From Posidonia oceanica (Eukaryota; Streptophyta; Magnoliopsida; Alismatales; Posidoniaceae): DNA of 64,000 nt. Shown here in pieces: positions 23,501 to 36,856 of this stretch. A program made the translations under genes and the position numbers. Under the pieces are notes generated by a model. The model was not told the origin of the DNA. It did not search any database and saw nothing but the letters and a program-made list of their open reading frames with translations. The stretch lies in assembly GCA_037176725.1 (NCBI GenBank), contig JAZBRS010000035.1, positions 51,098,001 through 51,162,000 on the forward strand. Direction: 5' to 3'. The number at the start of each line of letters is the position of its first letter. Position 1 is the first letter of the stretch.

Positions 23501-26500
23501 AACCCAAAGCTGACATAACCTCTCAACTTAAGAAGGTCAAAGCTGATATTTCCATTTGGGACCTAATCCACACCTCTGCCGAACACCGTGAGGCTTTTCT
23601 TCGCGTGTTCCAAGCCGCCCGTGTGTCCCAATCTATTGAGCCTTCGGCCTTGGAAAGCATGGTAGGGATGATTGTGGAGCCCCAGGTCATCTCTTTTACA
23701 AGTGATGAGTTGCCTCCGATGGGGATTAATCACAATCAACCCCTGTTCGTCACGGTTCAGTTCAAAAACTTTTGCATTCCTCTAACACTGGTTGATAACG
23801 AGTCAGACCTTAACGTCTGCCCCTTGCGTACTGCAACAAAGCTTGGATTCAAAGCCAAGGATATCACACCAGCCGTGAAAGGAATGACAGCTTTTGACAA
23901 CACCCACCATGACGCTCTGGGGATCCTGATTATTCCTCTTGCCATTGGCCTGGTGGTTTTCGATGTAGAATTCTATGTTGTCGACTTGAAGCCAAACTTC
24001 AACTTTTTGCTTGGGCACTCTTAGCTCCACAAGCATCAAGTCATTCCCTCGACCCTCCATCGAATGATAAAGTACCGTCATGGCGATGATGTCATTGTCG
24101 TCATAGCGGAGAACTTTGAGAAGGAGTAGATCGAGGCAGTCTCCCCCGTCTCTTCACAAACTATCCCTTTTGACCCTGAGACTTCCGAAGCCTTGTATCG
24201 CGTTAATTGATGTGAGCTGGTTAACTTCATTCCTGATCTTGAACGCGCCAACTCCTTGGCCGTTCACAACAACCCCTTTCGAATGGTCGAGAATGTATGT
24301 CACAGGTGGGGTTACATAAAGGGTACACCGCTCGGGCGTCACGGCCAGGGGATCGCAGAGCCGATCGTAGTGGTAGAGCGGAGGAAATCTGAAGGCCTCG
24401 GTTATGAGCCCAAGCCCAACGAAGATCATTGCTTTCAACTCAAGGATCAGGAACCAGCCATCCCCAGAGACCTCACTAACTTCACCAGTGCAGGAGTTCT
24501 GGGATCAACAGATAATCAAGCCACGGTGCCAACAGAAGATTAGGTCTGCATTGAGGACTACTACTCGGATGAGGAGCAGTCTGGCGTAGTAGAAGAAGTC
24601 CCAACTGGCAGCAAGGCTTTGGTCAGCACAGAGGTGCCACGGTCAATTTATTTGGCTCTTCCTCCAACAGATATAGCAGACAACTCAGCAGGCTCTGTGG
24701 CAGAAGTGACAAGCTCTTACATTTCTGCAGCCACATCTGCATTACAAGCATAAGCAGCAGCGGCAGCTCAAAAGTCAGAGACACTCCTTCAGGCACAGTC
24801 AAGCAGGCTACCTACGGTCGCAGTCGCATCAGTACCTCTGTCATTCTCTCTGGAGGGACAGTCAGTGAATTCAGTCAACAGCGTGACTCGGCCCACTTCA
24901 GCAGCCGCATCACCGAGAATGCAGCCGGCGCAGTCCGCCTCACATCCTCCTGCCGCAAAACAGCAACTTTCGTGGCAGGCCCCCATGGCGTCAAAGGCCG
25001 CACTCTCACAGTCACAACTAGATGCAGAGGACCAGTTGAGCACCATAGTCTCCCAGCCCTTGGGTCCTCAGAAGAGCACCTCTGTCTGCCCTCTAACTGT
25101 AGCAGTGACCCTAGCAGCGTACCCGTCTATGGCCCTGTTGACCAATCTGTTTGGATCTCTGATGCCAAAGCTGCTGCTATCAGGCATGCCCGTGAACCAG
25201 ACAATGCAAATATCAAGGGCAGCAATCCATCTAGCAGCCAGGCCAAAGCCGCAGGCCCTTGGCGCCTACTACGTCGACTCACCCTCGGATGAGGAGGAAG
25301 GAGTGGTAGTAGAAGCCTAGGTCGATTCATGGATGTCCGACTTAGAGTTACTTTATCAAGAACAGCTCAAGTCGATAGTAGAAGACCTGGCAGAGCACCA
25401 AGTTGCAGAAAGGAAAGGGAAAGTCGTGGCTACGGACCCTCCTCTACAAGAAGACCATGCCTCTATCATGGTCCTGGAAGAAGACTCAGCAATACCAGAC
25501 TCCCCTAGACCAGATGAGCTCATCACTCTGCAACCAGAAGGCGGGTCTAGGTGGTTTGTGCAGCACATGCCTCACTCGAGCAGTGTAATAAGCGACAGTG
25601 CCCAAATCAGCTGCCAGTCCGGCATACCCTCCACAAGCACACTAGAAGACTTAGAGGAGGAAGCACTAGCAGTCCAAGCCATAGTAGTAGTAGAGCAGAA
25701 AGCAGAATCAGTAACAGAATCATCAGCAGCCTCAGAAGCATGGCCATTAGCAGCATTAGTGACAGAATCAGCAAGGCCCTCAGCAGCATCAGTAGAGCAC
25801 TCAGCAGAATCAGTCAGGCCAGAGCAGACAGAAGAAGTTGCCAAGATGGAAGTCGCGCACCGAGGCTACAAGAATACTCGAGTAAGCATGACCATCTTGA
25901 AGCGTCACTAGGGCCAAGCAGCGGAACATATACTCTCTTTCAACATCACAAATCCTTCTTTTGAGAAAGAGATCCTCTCAGAACTTATTGCTTATGGAGA
26001 GGAGGATGATACGGGCGAGGATGAGATTGACGAATCATTGCCCCAGTTCCAGCCCTATGACGACGACCCAGAAGGCCCCAACCTCCATGTTGAAGAAGAA
26101 ACAGAGGTTGTCAACATCGGCGCAGCAGAGGAAGTCAGAGAAGTCCGCATCAGTGCCCAGCTGTCCCCCCAGGCTCGAGTAGAGTTCATCGCATTCTTCA
26201 AAGAATATATGAATGTCTTCACCTGGAGTTACGAAGATATGGTTGGCCTTGACGTAGAGATAGTGGTGCACAATCTATCCCTGGATCCAGATGCCAAGCC
26301 AGTAAAGCAGAAGCTGAGAAGATGGCGACCGTAGTGGCTGCTTATGATCAAAGAAGAAATCATGAAACAGCACAGAGTCAATTTCCTCAAGGTCGTCCTT
26401 TATCCTGAGTGGCTGGCAAACATTGTACCTGTGCCCAAAAAAGATGGCCGCGTCCGGATCTGCATCGACTATAGGGACCTGAACAAGGCGAGTCCCAAGG

Positions 26501-29362
26501 ACGACTTCCCATTGCCTCACATTGACGTCCTAGTCAACAATACAACGGGCCACAAGATGCTCTTTTTCATGGACAGCTTTTTTGGATATAATCAGATCAA
26601 AATGGTAGAAGAAGACATGGAAAAGACTTCATTCATCACCCCTTGGGGAGTCTTCTGCTACCAAGTCATGCCGTTCGGACTGAAAAATGCTGGCGCAACC
26701 TATCAGAGGGCCATGACTGCACTGTTTCACGACCTCATGCACCAAGAAGTGGAGGTCTATGTAGACGACATGATTGCTAAAACCAAAGAGCCTGAAGATC
26801 ATCTTGCCTGTCTGAAGAAGCTCTTTACCCGTCTACGAAAGTATAAGCTGCGCCTGAACCCCAACAAGTGTGTATCCAGGGTGTCTTCTGGCAAACTGCT
26901 GGGCTACATTGTTAGCCAAAGGGGGATTGAAGTAGACCCGATGAAGGCAAAAGCCATCGTGGATATGCCACCCCCTCAGACTGAAAAGGAGGTTAGAGGC
27001 TTGCTTGGGCGTTTACAATACATCAGTCGCTTCATTGCACAGCTTACGCCCATCTACGAGCCCATATTCAAGCTCCGGAAGAAGAACGCGCAGATTCATT
27101 GGAGCGAGGAGTGTCAGGCTGCATTTGCCAAGATCAAGCAGCTGCTGATTAAGCCTCCTGTCTTGGTTCCCCCCACTCCAGGGTGACCCCTACTTCTCTA
27201 CCTTTCTACCATGCAGCATTCCATGGGCGCCGTCTTGGGCCAACATGATGAATCTGGTAGAAAGGAGCGTGCCAATTACTACCTGAGCAAGAAGTTCAAT
27301 GAATGCGAAGCCAGGTACAACACAATAGAGAAGACCTGCCTATCCCTTGTCTGGGCTGCACAGAAATTAAGGCACTACATGATGGCATACCCAGTTCAGC
27401 TCTTATGCCGGCATGATCCTATCAAATTCCTCTTTCAAAAACCGGCTATGGTAGGCAGATGTGTTAAGTGGCAGGTGCTACTGTCTCAGTACGACATCAC
27501 CTTTGTCACTCAGAAGTCTATGAAAGGCCAAGCTTTGGCAGACCATCTTGTTGATCTCCCACTGCCTGAATATCAGCCACTCCAGACGCAGTTTCCAGAT
27601 GAAGACATTCTGTTTGCAATGGAGGACTCTGAAGACAAAGACCCTGAAGATCAGGAGTAATGGCAGCTATACTTCGATGGTGCTATGAACAAGAAAGGCC
27701 GAGGCATAGGCGCAGTGCTGACAACGCCTTAGGGACAAATGATTCCCTTCTCCCAGAAGCTGACCTTCAAATGCACCAACAACGAAGTAGAGTACGAGGC
27801 ATGCATCCTAAGACTGAATGTCGCCCTCGAGCACGAGGTGCAGAAGCTGCTGGTGCACGGCGATGCTATGCTGGTGATCTCTCAAGTCAATGGCGAGTGG
27901 AAGACGAAAGATCCGAAGCTACTGCCATATCATGAACACTTGCTGAAGCTGATAGAACAATTTGCGAGCATCTGCTTCACATACATGAACCAAGTAAGGA
28001 ACGCATATGTAGATGCGTTAGCAACCTTGGCGTCCTGGCTCAGCATACCTGAAGACAGCACAGTGGATGTATCTGTTACTGGCATTGAGCAGCCTGCACA
28101 CTGTATGAGCATTAAAGAGGCAGATCCAATAGCAGAGGAGCAACCCTGGTACAAAGACATAAAAACTTTCTTAGAGTCTGGCAGCTTTCCACCCGGTACC
28201 TCAGCAGTAGACAAGAGAACTCTGACGCGACTGGTGTCAAAGTATGTATTAGGGGCGGGACAGTTGTATAAGAGATCATACAACAAAATGCTCCTGCACT
28301 GCCTGAACAAATCAGAGGCTGATGCGCTGATGCTTCAAGTGCATGTGGGGACCTGCAGCCCGCACATGAACGGCGTCCTCCTAGCCAAGAAGATAATGCT
28401 GCAAGGATACTACTGGCTAACTATGGAAGCTGATTGCTACCGATTCGTGCGCAGATGCCATAACTGCCAGGTGCATGGTAACTTTATCCGGGCGCCCCCT
28501 CAAGAGCTGCACAGCAAGTCGTCGCCGTGGCCCTTCTCCACCTAGGGGATTGATGTCATTGGCGCCATCCACCCTCCAGCTTCTAATGGTCATCGTTACA
28601 TTCTGGTAGCAATTGATTACTTCACTAAGTGGGTGGAAGCGACCTCTTACAAAACAGTGACTACCGTGGCTATAGAAAAGTTCATCAGAAACAATATCAT
28701 AGCCTGGTACGGGGTCCTGCTTGCAATCATATCTGACAATGGCACGAATTTCATTGCTAAGAGGATCGAAGACTATCTGCAGAGCTTCAGCATCAAACAC
28801 CACAGATCCTCGCCTTATCGGCCGCAGATGAACGGTGCAGTGGAGTCTGCCAATAAAAATCTGGTCAAAATCCTGAAGAAGATGGTGGAAACTCATAAGG
28901 ACTGGCACAACAAGCTTCCTTACGCACTCTGGGTGTATAGGACATCTGTCTGCACTTCAATAGGTGCCACCCCATACTCTTTAGTGTATGGCATGGAGAC
29001 GGTGTTGCCTATCGAGGTAGAGGTCCCCTCACTGTGGATCCTACGAGAAGCTGAGTTGGATGAAGCAGAGTGGGTCGAAGACCACTACGTCCAACTGAAT
29101 CTGATTGATGAGCACAGGCTGCAAGCTATGCATAATGCTCGCTGCTACCAAAAGAGAATGGCCAGGTCTTACTTGAAGAAAGTTCAGCCAAGAGGCTTCC
29201 AAACAGGGGACCTTGTTCTACGTGCCATTCCGACCTAACTGACGTGGCCCCTTTGTGGTCAAGCAAGTATTTTCAGGCAGCGCCGTAACTCTTGAGGATA
29301 TGGATCAAGTCGAGCAGTCTGAGCCTGTTAACCTCTGCTACCTCAAGAAGTACTATCAGTAG
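20560..29362 (+). pseudogene. gag-pol: Element 2 gag-pol polyprotein (gag, PR, RT, RH, aRH, INT), inactivated
   Basis: One continuous reading frame runs from ATG 20560 through protease (about 23800), RT (YVDD near 26759), the two RNase H domains, and integrase to the TAG at 29360-29362. It is broken by 18 in-frame stops, of which 14 are TAG: at 21226, 21835, 21907, 21964, 22417, 23095, 24022, 24127, 24541, 25318, 25909, 26332, 27730 and 28543. TGA occurs at 24208 and 27184, and TAA at 24751 and 27658. A 26-bp deletion at 29227 near the integrase end shifts the frame; it lies between ATTC microhomologies. The protease active-site motif reads DNESD instead of DNGSG/S, and the gag zinc knuckle has lost its first Cys and His. 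The copy cannot make a working polyprotein. Confidence 0.93.
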
Positions 29363-29879
29363 CCCAAGGCGACCCCGTTGCAGACGCTTCCTCCCACCTA
29401 TACATTTGCATTCTCACTCCTTACATTCTCATCATACCTACATCTTCTATTTTGTCTTCTACCTCTATTCTTGTACAATTGCTTATGCTTTTTCTATCCT
29501 TCTCTTTTACATCCTTATCACACTTCACCCTCTCCATACACCGTCTTTCTTTTTCAAATCATCCTCGTCATCTTTTCAAACCACATCCTCTATCGCATTT
29601 CGTCTTCTCCATGCATCATCTCTTTTCAAATCATCATCGTCATCCTCTTGAATCACGCATTCCATCTTCTGCTCGATGATGAAAACCGGAAGTGCTTGCC
29701 TACTCTGGAAGGAATCCACCTTGCCTCACCCGGCACTACTTAGATGCTTTAGCTAGTGAGGGAGCCACCATCAATCAGGATAGGTGAACTGCCTAAACTC
29801 GTAAGGACATACACCTCTAAGGGAGAAAAAATGCTAGGATGTGAGTTCAAAAGGTGAGAATAGACATCTAGGCTAGGGC
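29363..29879 (+). other. Element 2 pol 3' flank up to the solo-LTR insertion
   Basis: Noncoding and homologous to 59479-59845 of element 3. It contains a purine-rich gggagaaaaaatg motif at 29821 that is also present at about 59784 in element 3. Confidence 0.6.
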
Positions 29880-29884
29880 GCATC

Positions 29885-32800
29885 TGTAGTAATCCCAATC
29901 GGAATCAGGCTTACTATTAGCGGCGATTTGATCTGAGGAAGAGGCTCAACTCGAAAACACTTAAAATCGAGGAGAAAAGAGAAAGATAAGACAAATCAGA
30001 GTCGCCACCAAGTCTATTAACGGAAGACGAGGAAAACCGGGGGAAATGCGTGGATTAAACACGCAAAGCTAAGCAAGAAACGCAAAGCAAAGCAATGCAA
30101 GAGAAAACAAATGCAAATGAATGCAAATGAGATGACTCTAGCCTAGGATAAGGCGATATGGTCATCGCGGGCCAAAAGACAGGGCAAGGACTCCTGTTAC
30201 GCGCGGGGAAGATGTTAGGCACCCCCAACATGCCCGAGAATCGGTCTTTCTAGGCTTACGCTCGCATACACAGGGAAATGCAGATTTTGAATGCCTATGT
30301 GCCTATGAATGCCTAAATGAATGCTCAAGGTGTGCTCTAAGTGGAGAGATGCAAAGCAAAGAAATAAACGTGCTCAATAAGTGCTCAGCTACGCTGTCTA
30401 TGTTCCGAACCAGGCGAAACCTAGCTCGTGAGAACTCCAGGCAGTAAGCATCACAGCCCTATATGTAGATGCAAGCGAAAAAGCAAAACAACGGCAAAAC
30501 CATGCAATGCGATCGACATGCAAGAGAAAATGGCGTAAAACGCGCAAAACGAGGCAAGAAGCAAGAACGGCACGCAAAAACGGGCGAAAAGCAAGACGAC
30601 ACACAAAATGGTGCAAAAGAAGAAGAGCGGCATGCAAAACGGTGCAAAAGAAGAGGTGAGCGCGCAAAACGGCGCAAAAGCAAAGCAAGCACGCAAAACG
30701 GAGCCAAAACAAAGCAGGCACGCAAAACGGTGCCAAAAGCGACGAGATAAAACTTCGGGAAAGCCATGCGAATGCAAAATGCAAGGAAGAGATTAAAAGG
30801 AGCAAAAGGAGGGGTAAAACAGTGCGTGTGTGAGAACAGACGCCGTTCGGGGCCACACAGAGTAGGTGTGAAGACCTACAAAGGGGAGAGTGAGCAAACG
30901 GAGGGATTACCACTTCTTTGTGACCGTTTCCCACTAAACCGCTCCACGATGTGTCTCGCACGCTGCCCAAAGCTCGCGATGCGATCAGATCGTGGAAAAG
31001 GGGGAAGAAAGTCACATTAAGTGGTGAATCCAGGGAAAACACAACACAAAACACCCAAGAGTACGCGAAACGGGGGTTGGAGTTGATAGACAGAAAGGGG
31101 AGGTCCTATTCTACGTGCTCAAAGAGACAGAAAGCGAAAATAGGGCAAACAATGCAAATGATATGCAAATGAATGCAATGCAGGGGTTCAGGAGGACATA
31201 CCTGGAAATCCTGGAGCCTGATCTGAAATCTACTTGGTCCATGCTAAAGAGCGCTTCGCCGCGGTCGTCTGGGTAGCTTGTTTGAGAAGATCCAACGGTC
31301 GGATTGGAAGATATCGCAGCTTCAAGGCAGAGGGCCAGAACAGGGGTGAAGAACAGATCTAAGTGTTCAGGAGGTCCTAGGGGTGTGCAAAAGGTCCTCC
31401 CAGGTGAAAGGGAGCTAAAGAGACTTAGTGTGTGCAAAGGGATGCTTAATGCAAAGCTAAATGAATGCAGAATGCATGCAGAAGCAAGAAAAGACAAGAA
31501 GGAGAATTTTGGGAAAACAGGGATTCAAATGCCATTTTTTAAAAGAAGGGGGGGTTTAATGCAAAGTTTGAAAAAGGTTGGGGCTTTCAGGCAGGGATTT
31601 TAAAAACAGGAGGAGACAGAGGGTGGTTTTGCAAAGGACTGGTTAAAAAATGCAATTTTAAAGGTGGGTATGCATCAGAGGAAGTTTTGAAAGCAAATGG
31701 CAATTGGAAGGCAATTTTGTAAAAGTTTGGGGTCTAAAATGCAATTTTTCCAGAAAACAGGGTTCTAGGGAGTCTGGGAATGCAAGTGGAGGGCCTTCAT
31801 GCAATTTTGCAAACATGGGAGCTAAAATGCAATTTTAAGGGCAAAACAGGCATTTTAAATGATTTTATAAGGATGCAAGGGACCTATGTGTCATTTTCAA
31901 ATCATGCAGGGTCAAAAATGCAATTTAATAAGCAAAATATGCACTGAAAACACGGATAATGGACTGACATGCAATTTTCGCAAAATGCAGGGGGAAGAAT
32001 GCAATTTAATAAGCTAAATATGCATGCAGAATGACTACTGTGCATTTAAAAGGACCTACATGCAAAAATCAGAAAACAGAGGGAAGAAAATGCAATGCAA
32101 CAAGCAAAAATGGAAAATAAAACCTAAGTTCTACAGTGCAGAGGACTAGAATGCAAAAATAGAAAGCAAGAGGGACCCAGAATGCAATTTAATAAGGCAA
32201 AGTTCATGCATTTAAATTAAATAATTTACTGCAGGACCTATATGCAAAAATTGAAAACAGAGGGGCTGATGCATAAAATTTTATAACTAGAAAGCACAGT
32301 AAAAGGACTGAAATGCAAATACAGAAAAACAGAAATACTTTATGCAATTTAGCATGGTTTTAAATAAAAAAGACAGCAGATTAAATGATATAAGGACCAG
32401 AACGCAAAAATAAGAAAACTTAGACTAAGCATACAATATTCACCAAAAAACTATACTAATGCAAAAATAAATGCACAGTAATGGCTGGCGGAGACGAGCA
32501 CTGTAGCAGTGAGCTACCAGAGCTCGCGATCGCCGGCACAGGGAGGCTGTGGAGGCGCGGACGATCGGAGGAGGTGCTCCCGGCGCTGACGGAGGTCTGA
32601 CGGCGATTGGCGGAGGACGACGCGGCCTGGAACGCACCGGAGCGCTCGCTGGAGGTCTGCAGAACTTCAGGAGGTTCGTCCGGCCGTTCGACGCTGCAAC
32701 GCGGCGTTCTGATGATCGGAGAATGCTCCCGAGGTTCATGCGGAGCTCGGACGGTTGCTGGAGCCATGTTCCGCTGGCCGGAGCGACGTGAAGGCCGGAA

Positions 32801-35800
32801 GAGCTCGCCGAAGAAGACGATCTGACCGGAGCTGGCAAACGGAGCAGGAGGGCCGAAATCCTATTTCTAAGGGGTGGAGAAGCAGCACGGGAAGAAAAGA
32901 AGACTAAGGGAGTAAAGAATCACCTGAGCCCGCGTCTGAGTCATCCTCCCGACGTCGATGGCTTCAGCAGTCGTCGGCGGAGGTCGTCCGGTCGCTGCGG
33001 GCGTCGTCAGCCGCTCGCGAAGGCTGGAGCTGCTTCAGAATGTTCCTCCGGTGCTTCCCAGATGATCGGATGGAAGCTTCAGAGCTCAGGCGGCGATTCG
33101 GCACTTTGTGGGTTCAGACAGATGGCTGGAGGTCAGGGGGGTTGTTTGCTGCACCTTAGGCTGGATGGGACCCTCCGGGTGGTTGCTGGAGGTCCGGTGA
33201 GTGGTTCTGGATGATTGGATTATGGTTTTGGAGAGTGTAGAGGGAGATTGAAGGTTGGTCTGATTTCTGGTCCGAAGGAGGGGTAAGTGTTTGCGGTGAA
33301 GGTTTCGGTCTGTGGTGGGGGAGAAGGCTGAAGGTTGGGTGCTTCGGGAAGGTGGAGTTCAGGCGAATATCTGGGGAAGGTTTGGGAAGATGCGGTGGAC
33401 TGTGGTGAAGGTAATTTCAGGAGGGATTGGCGTTGGCTTGCAGTTAGCTTCTGCGGTGGATTCAGGTGAACTGGTGGTGGTTCTGGGTGGTGAAAGGCCA
33501 TGGAAGGGTGGAGGAAGATTGCTGGGTTTCTGGGTGAACTTGGGGGATCAATTGGGAGAGGAATGGAGGCTTGAAGTGGTGCTGGGTTATTGGAAAAGAA
33601 GGAGAAGGGTCTGCTGTGGATTTCAGGGGGAAAAGGAGAAGAATTGGGTGGGGAATGGCTCTGGAATGGGTGGCCTCTCTCCGGGATGCCAAGAACTCTC
33701 TCAGGCTCTCTCCTACTGCTCTCTCTTCTCTGGAATTGGAGGGTGCAGAGGAGGAGAATGGAGGTCGTTTCAGGTGGGGAAAAGGCTCTGGAATTGGTCT
33801 CTAGTTCGCTCTCTCAGGTCTGCTCTCTCTGGGTTTGGCTGCTGGTGATCTGCTGGTTGCTAACCGATGGGAATTGAAGGATGAATGGGAGGTTTTTATC
33901 CGGAGGAGGCTGGCTGCTGGCGCACTGGAAGTTTTTGAATTCAACCGGCGGCACTACAGCAGACAGGAGACGGATGTCGACGAGTCGACCGGCATTCAAT
34001 GCCTCCGGAAAAGATGCTGAGATAGAGGAGAAGCGGCGAGCTCTGTAGGTGACAGGATGGAGAGCTTGAATTTCAAACGGTGGAGGGAATTCTGTTGCAG
34101 CTGGCCGCGGGAGAGAACTGCAGAAATGCAGAGAAGGTGAAGGAGGAAGAAGGGGTGGAGAAGGCTGGGCCGCGGGCCGAAAAAAAAAGAAAAAGAAAAA
34201 TAAAGGAGAGAAACGGGCTGATGGGCCCAGTAAGGAAGAAAAAAGAAAGAAAATGAGGAAGGAAGAAAGAAAGAAAGAGAGGAAAAAGAAAGGAAATAAA
34301 ATTAGAAAAAAATAAATTAAAAATAAGTAAAAATACTAGAAAGGTTGTGTTGTGAATTAGGATCTTAATCAGATTTTTAATGGCTTATTTTAGGTTAATT
34401 AGTGTGTTTTGGGCTTGATTAGGGTTTTAGGGTTTTGTTTTGTTCTTAATTTGTTTTCCACTTGATTAAGTGTTGTTAAGTCTTTTTTAAATTGTTCTTT
34501 TAATTGTATTTTTCTTGTTAAACATTTTAGGATGTTAATTAGGATTTTTAAGATTTATTTTTAGGTTAATTAGAGTGGGTTTTGGGCTTTTTTGGTTTTA
34601 GTCTTTTATGTTTTTCTTTCTTAAGTCTTTTGAATCAGGTTTTTGGTTTTTTTTATTTGTTGATTTTTCTTGATGTTTTTTATTGGGTTTCTCTGGTTTG
34701 ATGGAGTGTTTTTAAGTCTTTTTAATGTGTTTTTCATTTTCTTTTTGATTAAGTTCTTAGGTTGTTTTTTCTTAGGTTTGCTAATGTTAAGCTCTTTTCA
34801 TTAATTGTTTATCCTAGTGTTTTTAATTGTTTTGCTTCTTTTTTAGAGTTTGTTTTTTAATTATTTTGATAGGGTTTTCACTTTTGGTGGGTTTTGATTT
34901 TATTTTAGTTTTTTTCTTGATTTTTCAGTATTTTCTTTTGGTTTGTTTTGCATTTTTTAGTTTGCATACTTGATTTTCTTTTTAGCTTGATTTAGTTAGG
35001 TTTAAGTTTTTAATTGCTTGTTTAACGTTTTTTAATTATTTTTCTTAGAGTTCTGGTTTGTTTCTTTTATGTTTTAGAGTTTTACAGATTTTTAGGGTTT
35101 TTTATGGATTTTAGTAAAAGAAAGAAAAGGGAAAAGAGAAGGAAGAAGAAAAGGGAAAAAGGGAGAATAGAAGGGAAAGAGATGAGTTGGAGGAAAACAA
35201 TTTTTTGAAAATCAGGGAAAGTGCTAAAAATAAAGTAAAAATAGGAATAAGATAAAGGAAGGATAGAAACACAAAGGGGGCCCACAGCCAGGCAAGAAAA
35301 GGAGCAAGAAGGTGATGAAAAGAGAGACGATAATCAGGAGAGAGAGACGAGAGAGAAAACGATAATCCCAGAGAGAGAAAAGGATAATTAGGGCAAATGG
35401 AGGTCTTAGAGGTCTTGGAATGGGATGAAACTTGGGAGTGGGTAGTCTAGGGTTTGAAGAGCTGGGTCTGAAGTTTTGGTTTGGTTCTAAGAAGGTTTTG
35501 GAGGGGTTTCAAGGTGTAGAAAAAGGGGTAGTTTTACCTAGGTTCTCTAGGGTTTTTGGGAATGGTCTAGGTTTGAAAGTTTCTAAGTTCTTGGGTAGGT
35601 TTGTTAAGTAGGTGTTGATGGGTTTTCCTATGGATTTTGGTCAGGTTTTGAGCTTGGGAAGAGAGGTAAAGGCTTAAGTCAAGTTGGCTTGGTTTTGAAG
35701 GGTAAAGAAGAGGATTAGGGTTTGGTTTTAGGTTAGGGTTTGAGTCCAGCAATCACTAGGGGGTCCCAAATGGTCCAAGCCTGTCAAGATGGGGTGTCAA

Positions 35801-35802
35801 CA
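29885..35802 (-). mobile_element. Solo LTR (5918 bp, subfamily B), reverse orientation
   Basis: Read on the minus strand it begins TGTTGACACCCCATCTTGAC and ends GATTACTACA. It is flanked by a perfect 5-bp target duplication GCATC (29880-29884 and 35803-35807), and the flanks rejoin to match element 3 at about 59845. It has no internal region, PBS or PPT, so it is the product of LTR-LTR recombination. It matches the element 3 LTR better than that of its host element. It keeps the TATA-like box, the splice donor, the 30-bp minisatellite, the gtgcctaacaccttccc block (30186-30250) and the PBS-like CAGAGTCGCCA (29997-30007). Confidence 0.95.
33891..33900 (-). promoter_or_regulatory. TATA-like box of the solo LTR
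   Basis: GATAAAAACC on the minus strand, 1.90 kb into the LTR. It aligns with atataat at 45421 in element 3 (1.885 kb in) and gcataaag at 42816 in the element 2 3' LTR (1.92 kb in), all downstream of a shared gaattTGAA context. Confidence 0.55.
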
Positions 35803-35807
35803 GCATC

Positions 35808-36856
35808 GAAAGGAACAGAAGACGAAGACAGAAGCCGGCCCTAGAGATAGGGGTGTGCAGTCTAACCTTGCTCCTTCAGCTCATCACATAGCAGACCCAA
35901 AGCCCACATCCATTACAACCCAAACGCCCTTCTTTTTACCTCCAAAATGGGGATAGCAAAAACCTGTGAAAAAAAAGAGAAAAAAAGAAATCAAACAAGC
36001 AAAGAAAAAAAAAAGAGAAGAAAAACAAAAAAAAGGAGAAAAAGCAAGCAAAGAAAAGCGAAAAAGAAAGAAAAGAAAAGGGTTAGACAAGAATCAGCCC
36101 GAAAATATAGGTAATATCATCCCCCCGTACATTACAAGAAATCCAAGGGTGTAAGCCTAAAAAGGTCCACCACCTCCCCTCCAAAAACAAACACTTGCCA
36201 TCTCCTAGCCAGGGGCAGAGGAAGCCTGCACACCCATGAGGGAGAAATAAAAAATGAGAGCAGAAAGAGTAGGTGCAGGTCTTGAGAGCTTGGCAGGTAG
36301 CTTGTCCCCACCACACCATCACCTGTATACTGCCAACACCCGTTTCGGAGTGCCACTAGCAAGCTAAGAGTCCAAGAAGGGCCCAGTGAGTCAGGGACCA
36401 CTCCCTTCCCCTGCAGTAGGCATCAAAGCACTCCGTATGCTGAGGGCACCAAAGCATACTAATCATTTCTAAAGCATATCAACCTGCATTACGCATACAT
36501 GCATCTCCAATCATCCCTTCCTTCTTAGCAATCATCCTGCTCTGCAACTTGTCTCGACTCTGAGACAGTACTTCTTGCCAAGCACGCGTTGACGCCGCTC
36601 GAGCTGTGCTGGTCCAAATCTCCTGCCAGTCCTCGCCCCTGTGTCAGCAAGACTGCAACAGAATTTCCTTTGATTATGTCTGCTTAGCTGCTTTACTCTG
36701 ATATTAACTGCTGAACATTATCGAACTGCTTTATCAACCTCAGATTCTACTTTCTATTAAAGATTATATGCCTGTGTGATATGACTATCTACAACATTGA
36801 TAACAGGTATCTTCAAGCTCTACAGCATTTGCCTATTTCACCCTGTGGCCTGCGCC
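35808..36856 (+). other. Element 2 spacer between pol and DUF7745 ORF, with A-rich tract
   Basis: Homologous to 59850-60920 of element 3. It includes an A/G-only tract (about 35966-36085, mostly aaaaag and gaaaag) present at the same place in element 3 (about 60003-60136). A putative splice acceptor (ttgataacag, AG at 36805-36806) lies 50 nt before the ORF ATG. No other gene is seen. Confidence 0.65.
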
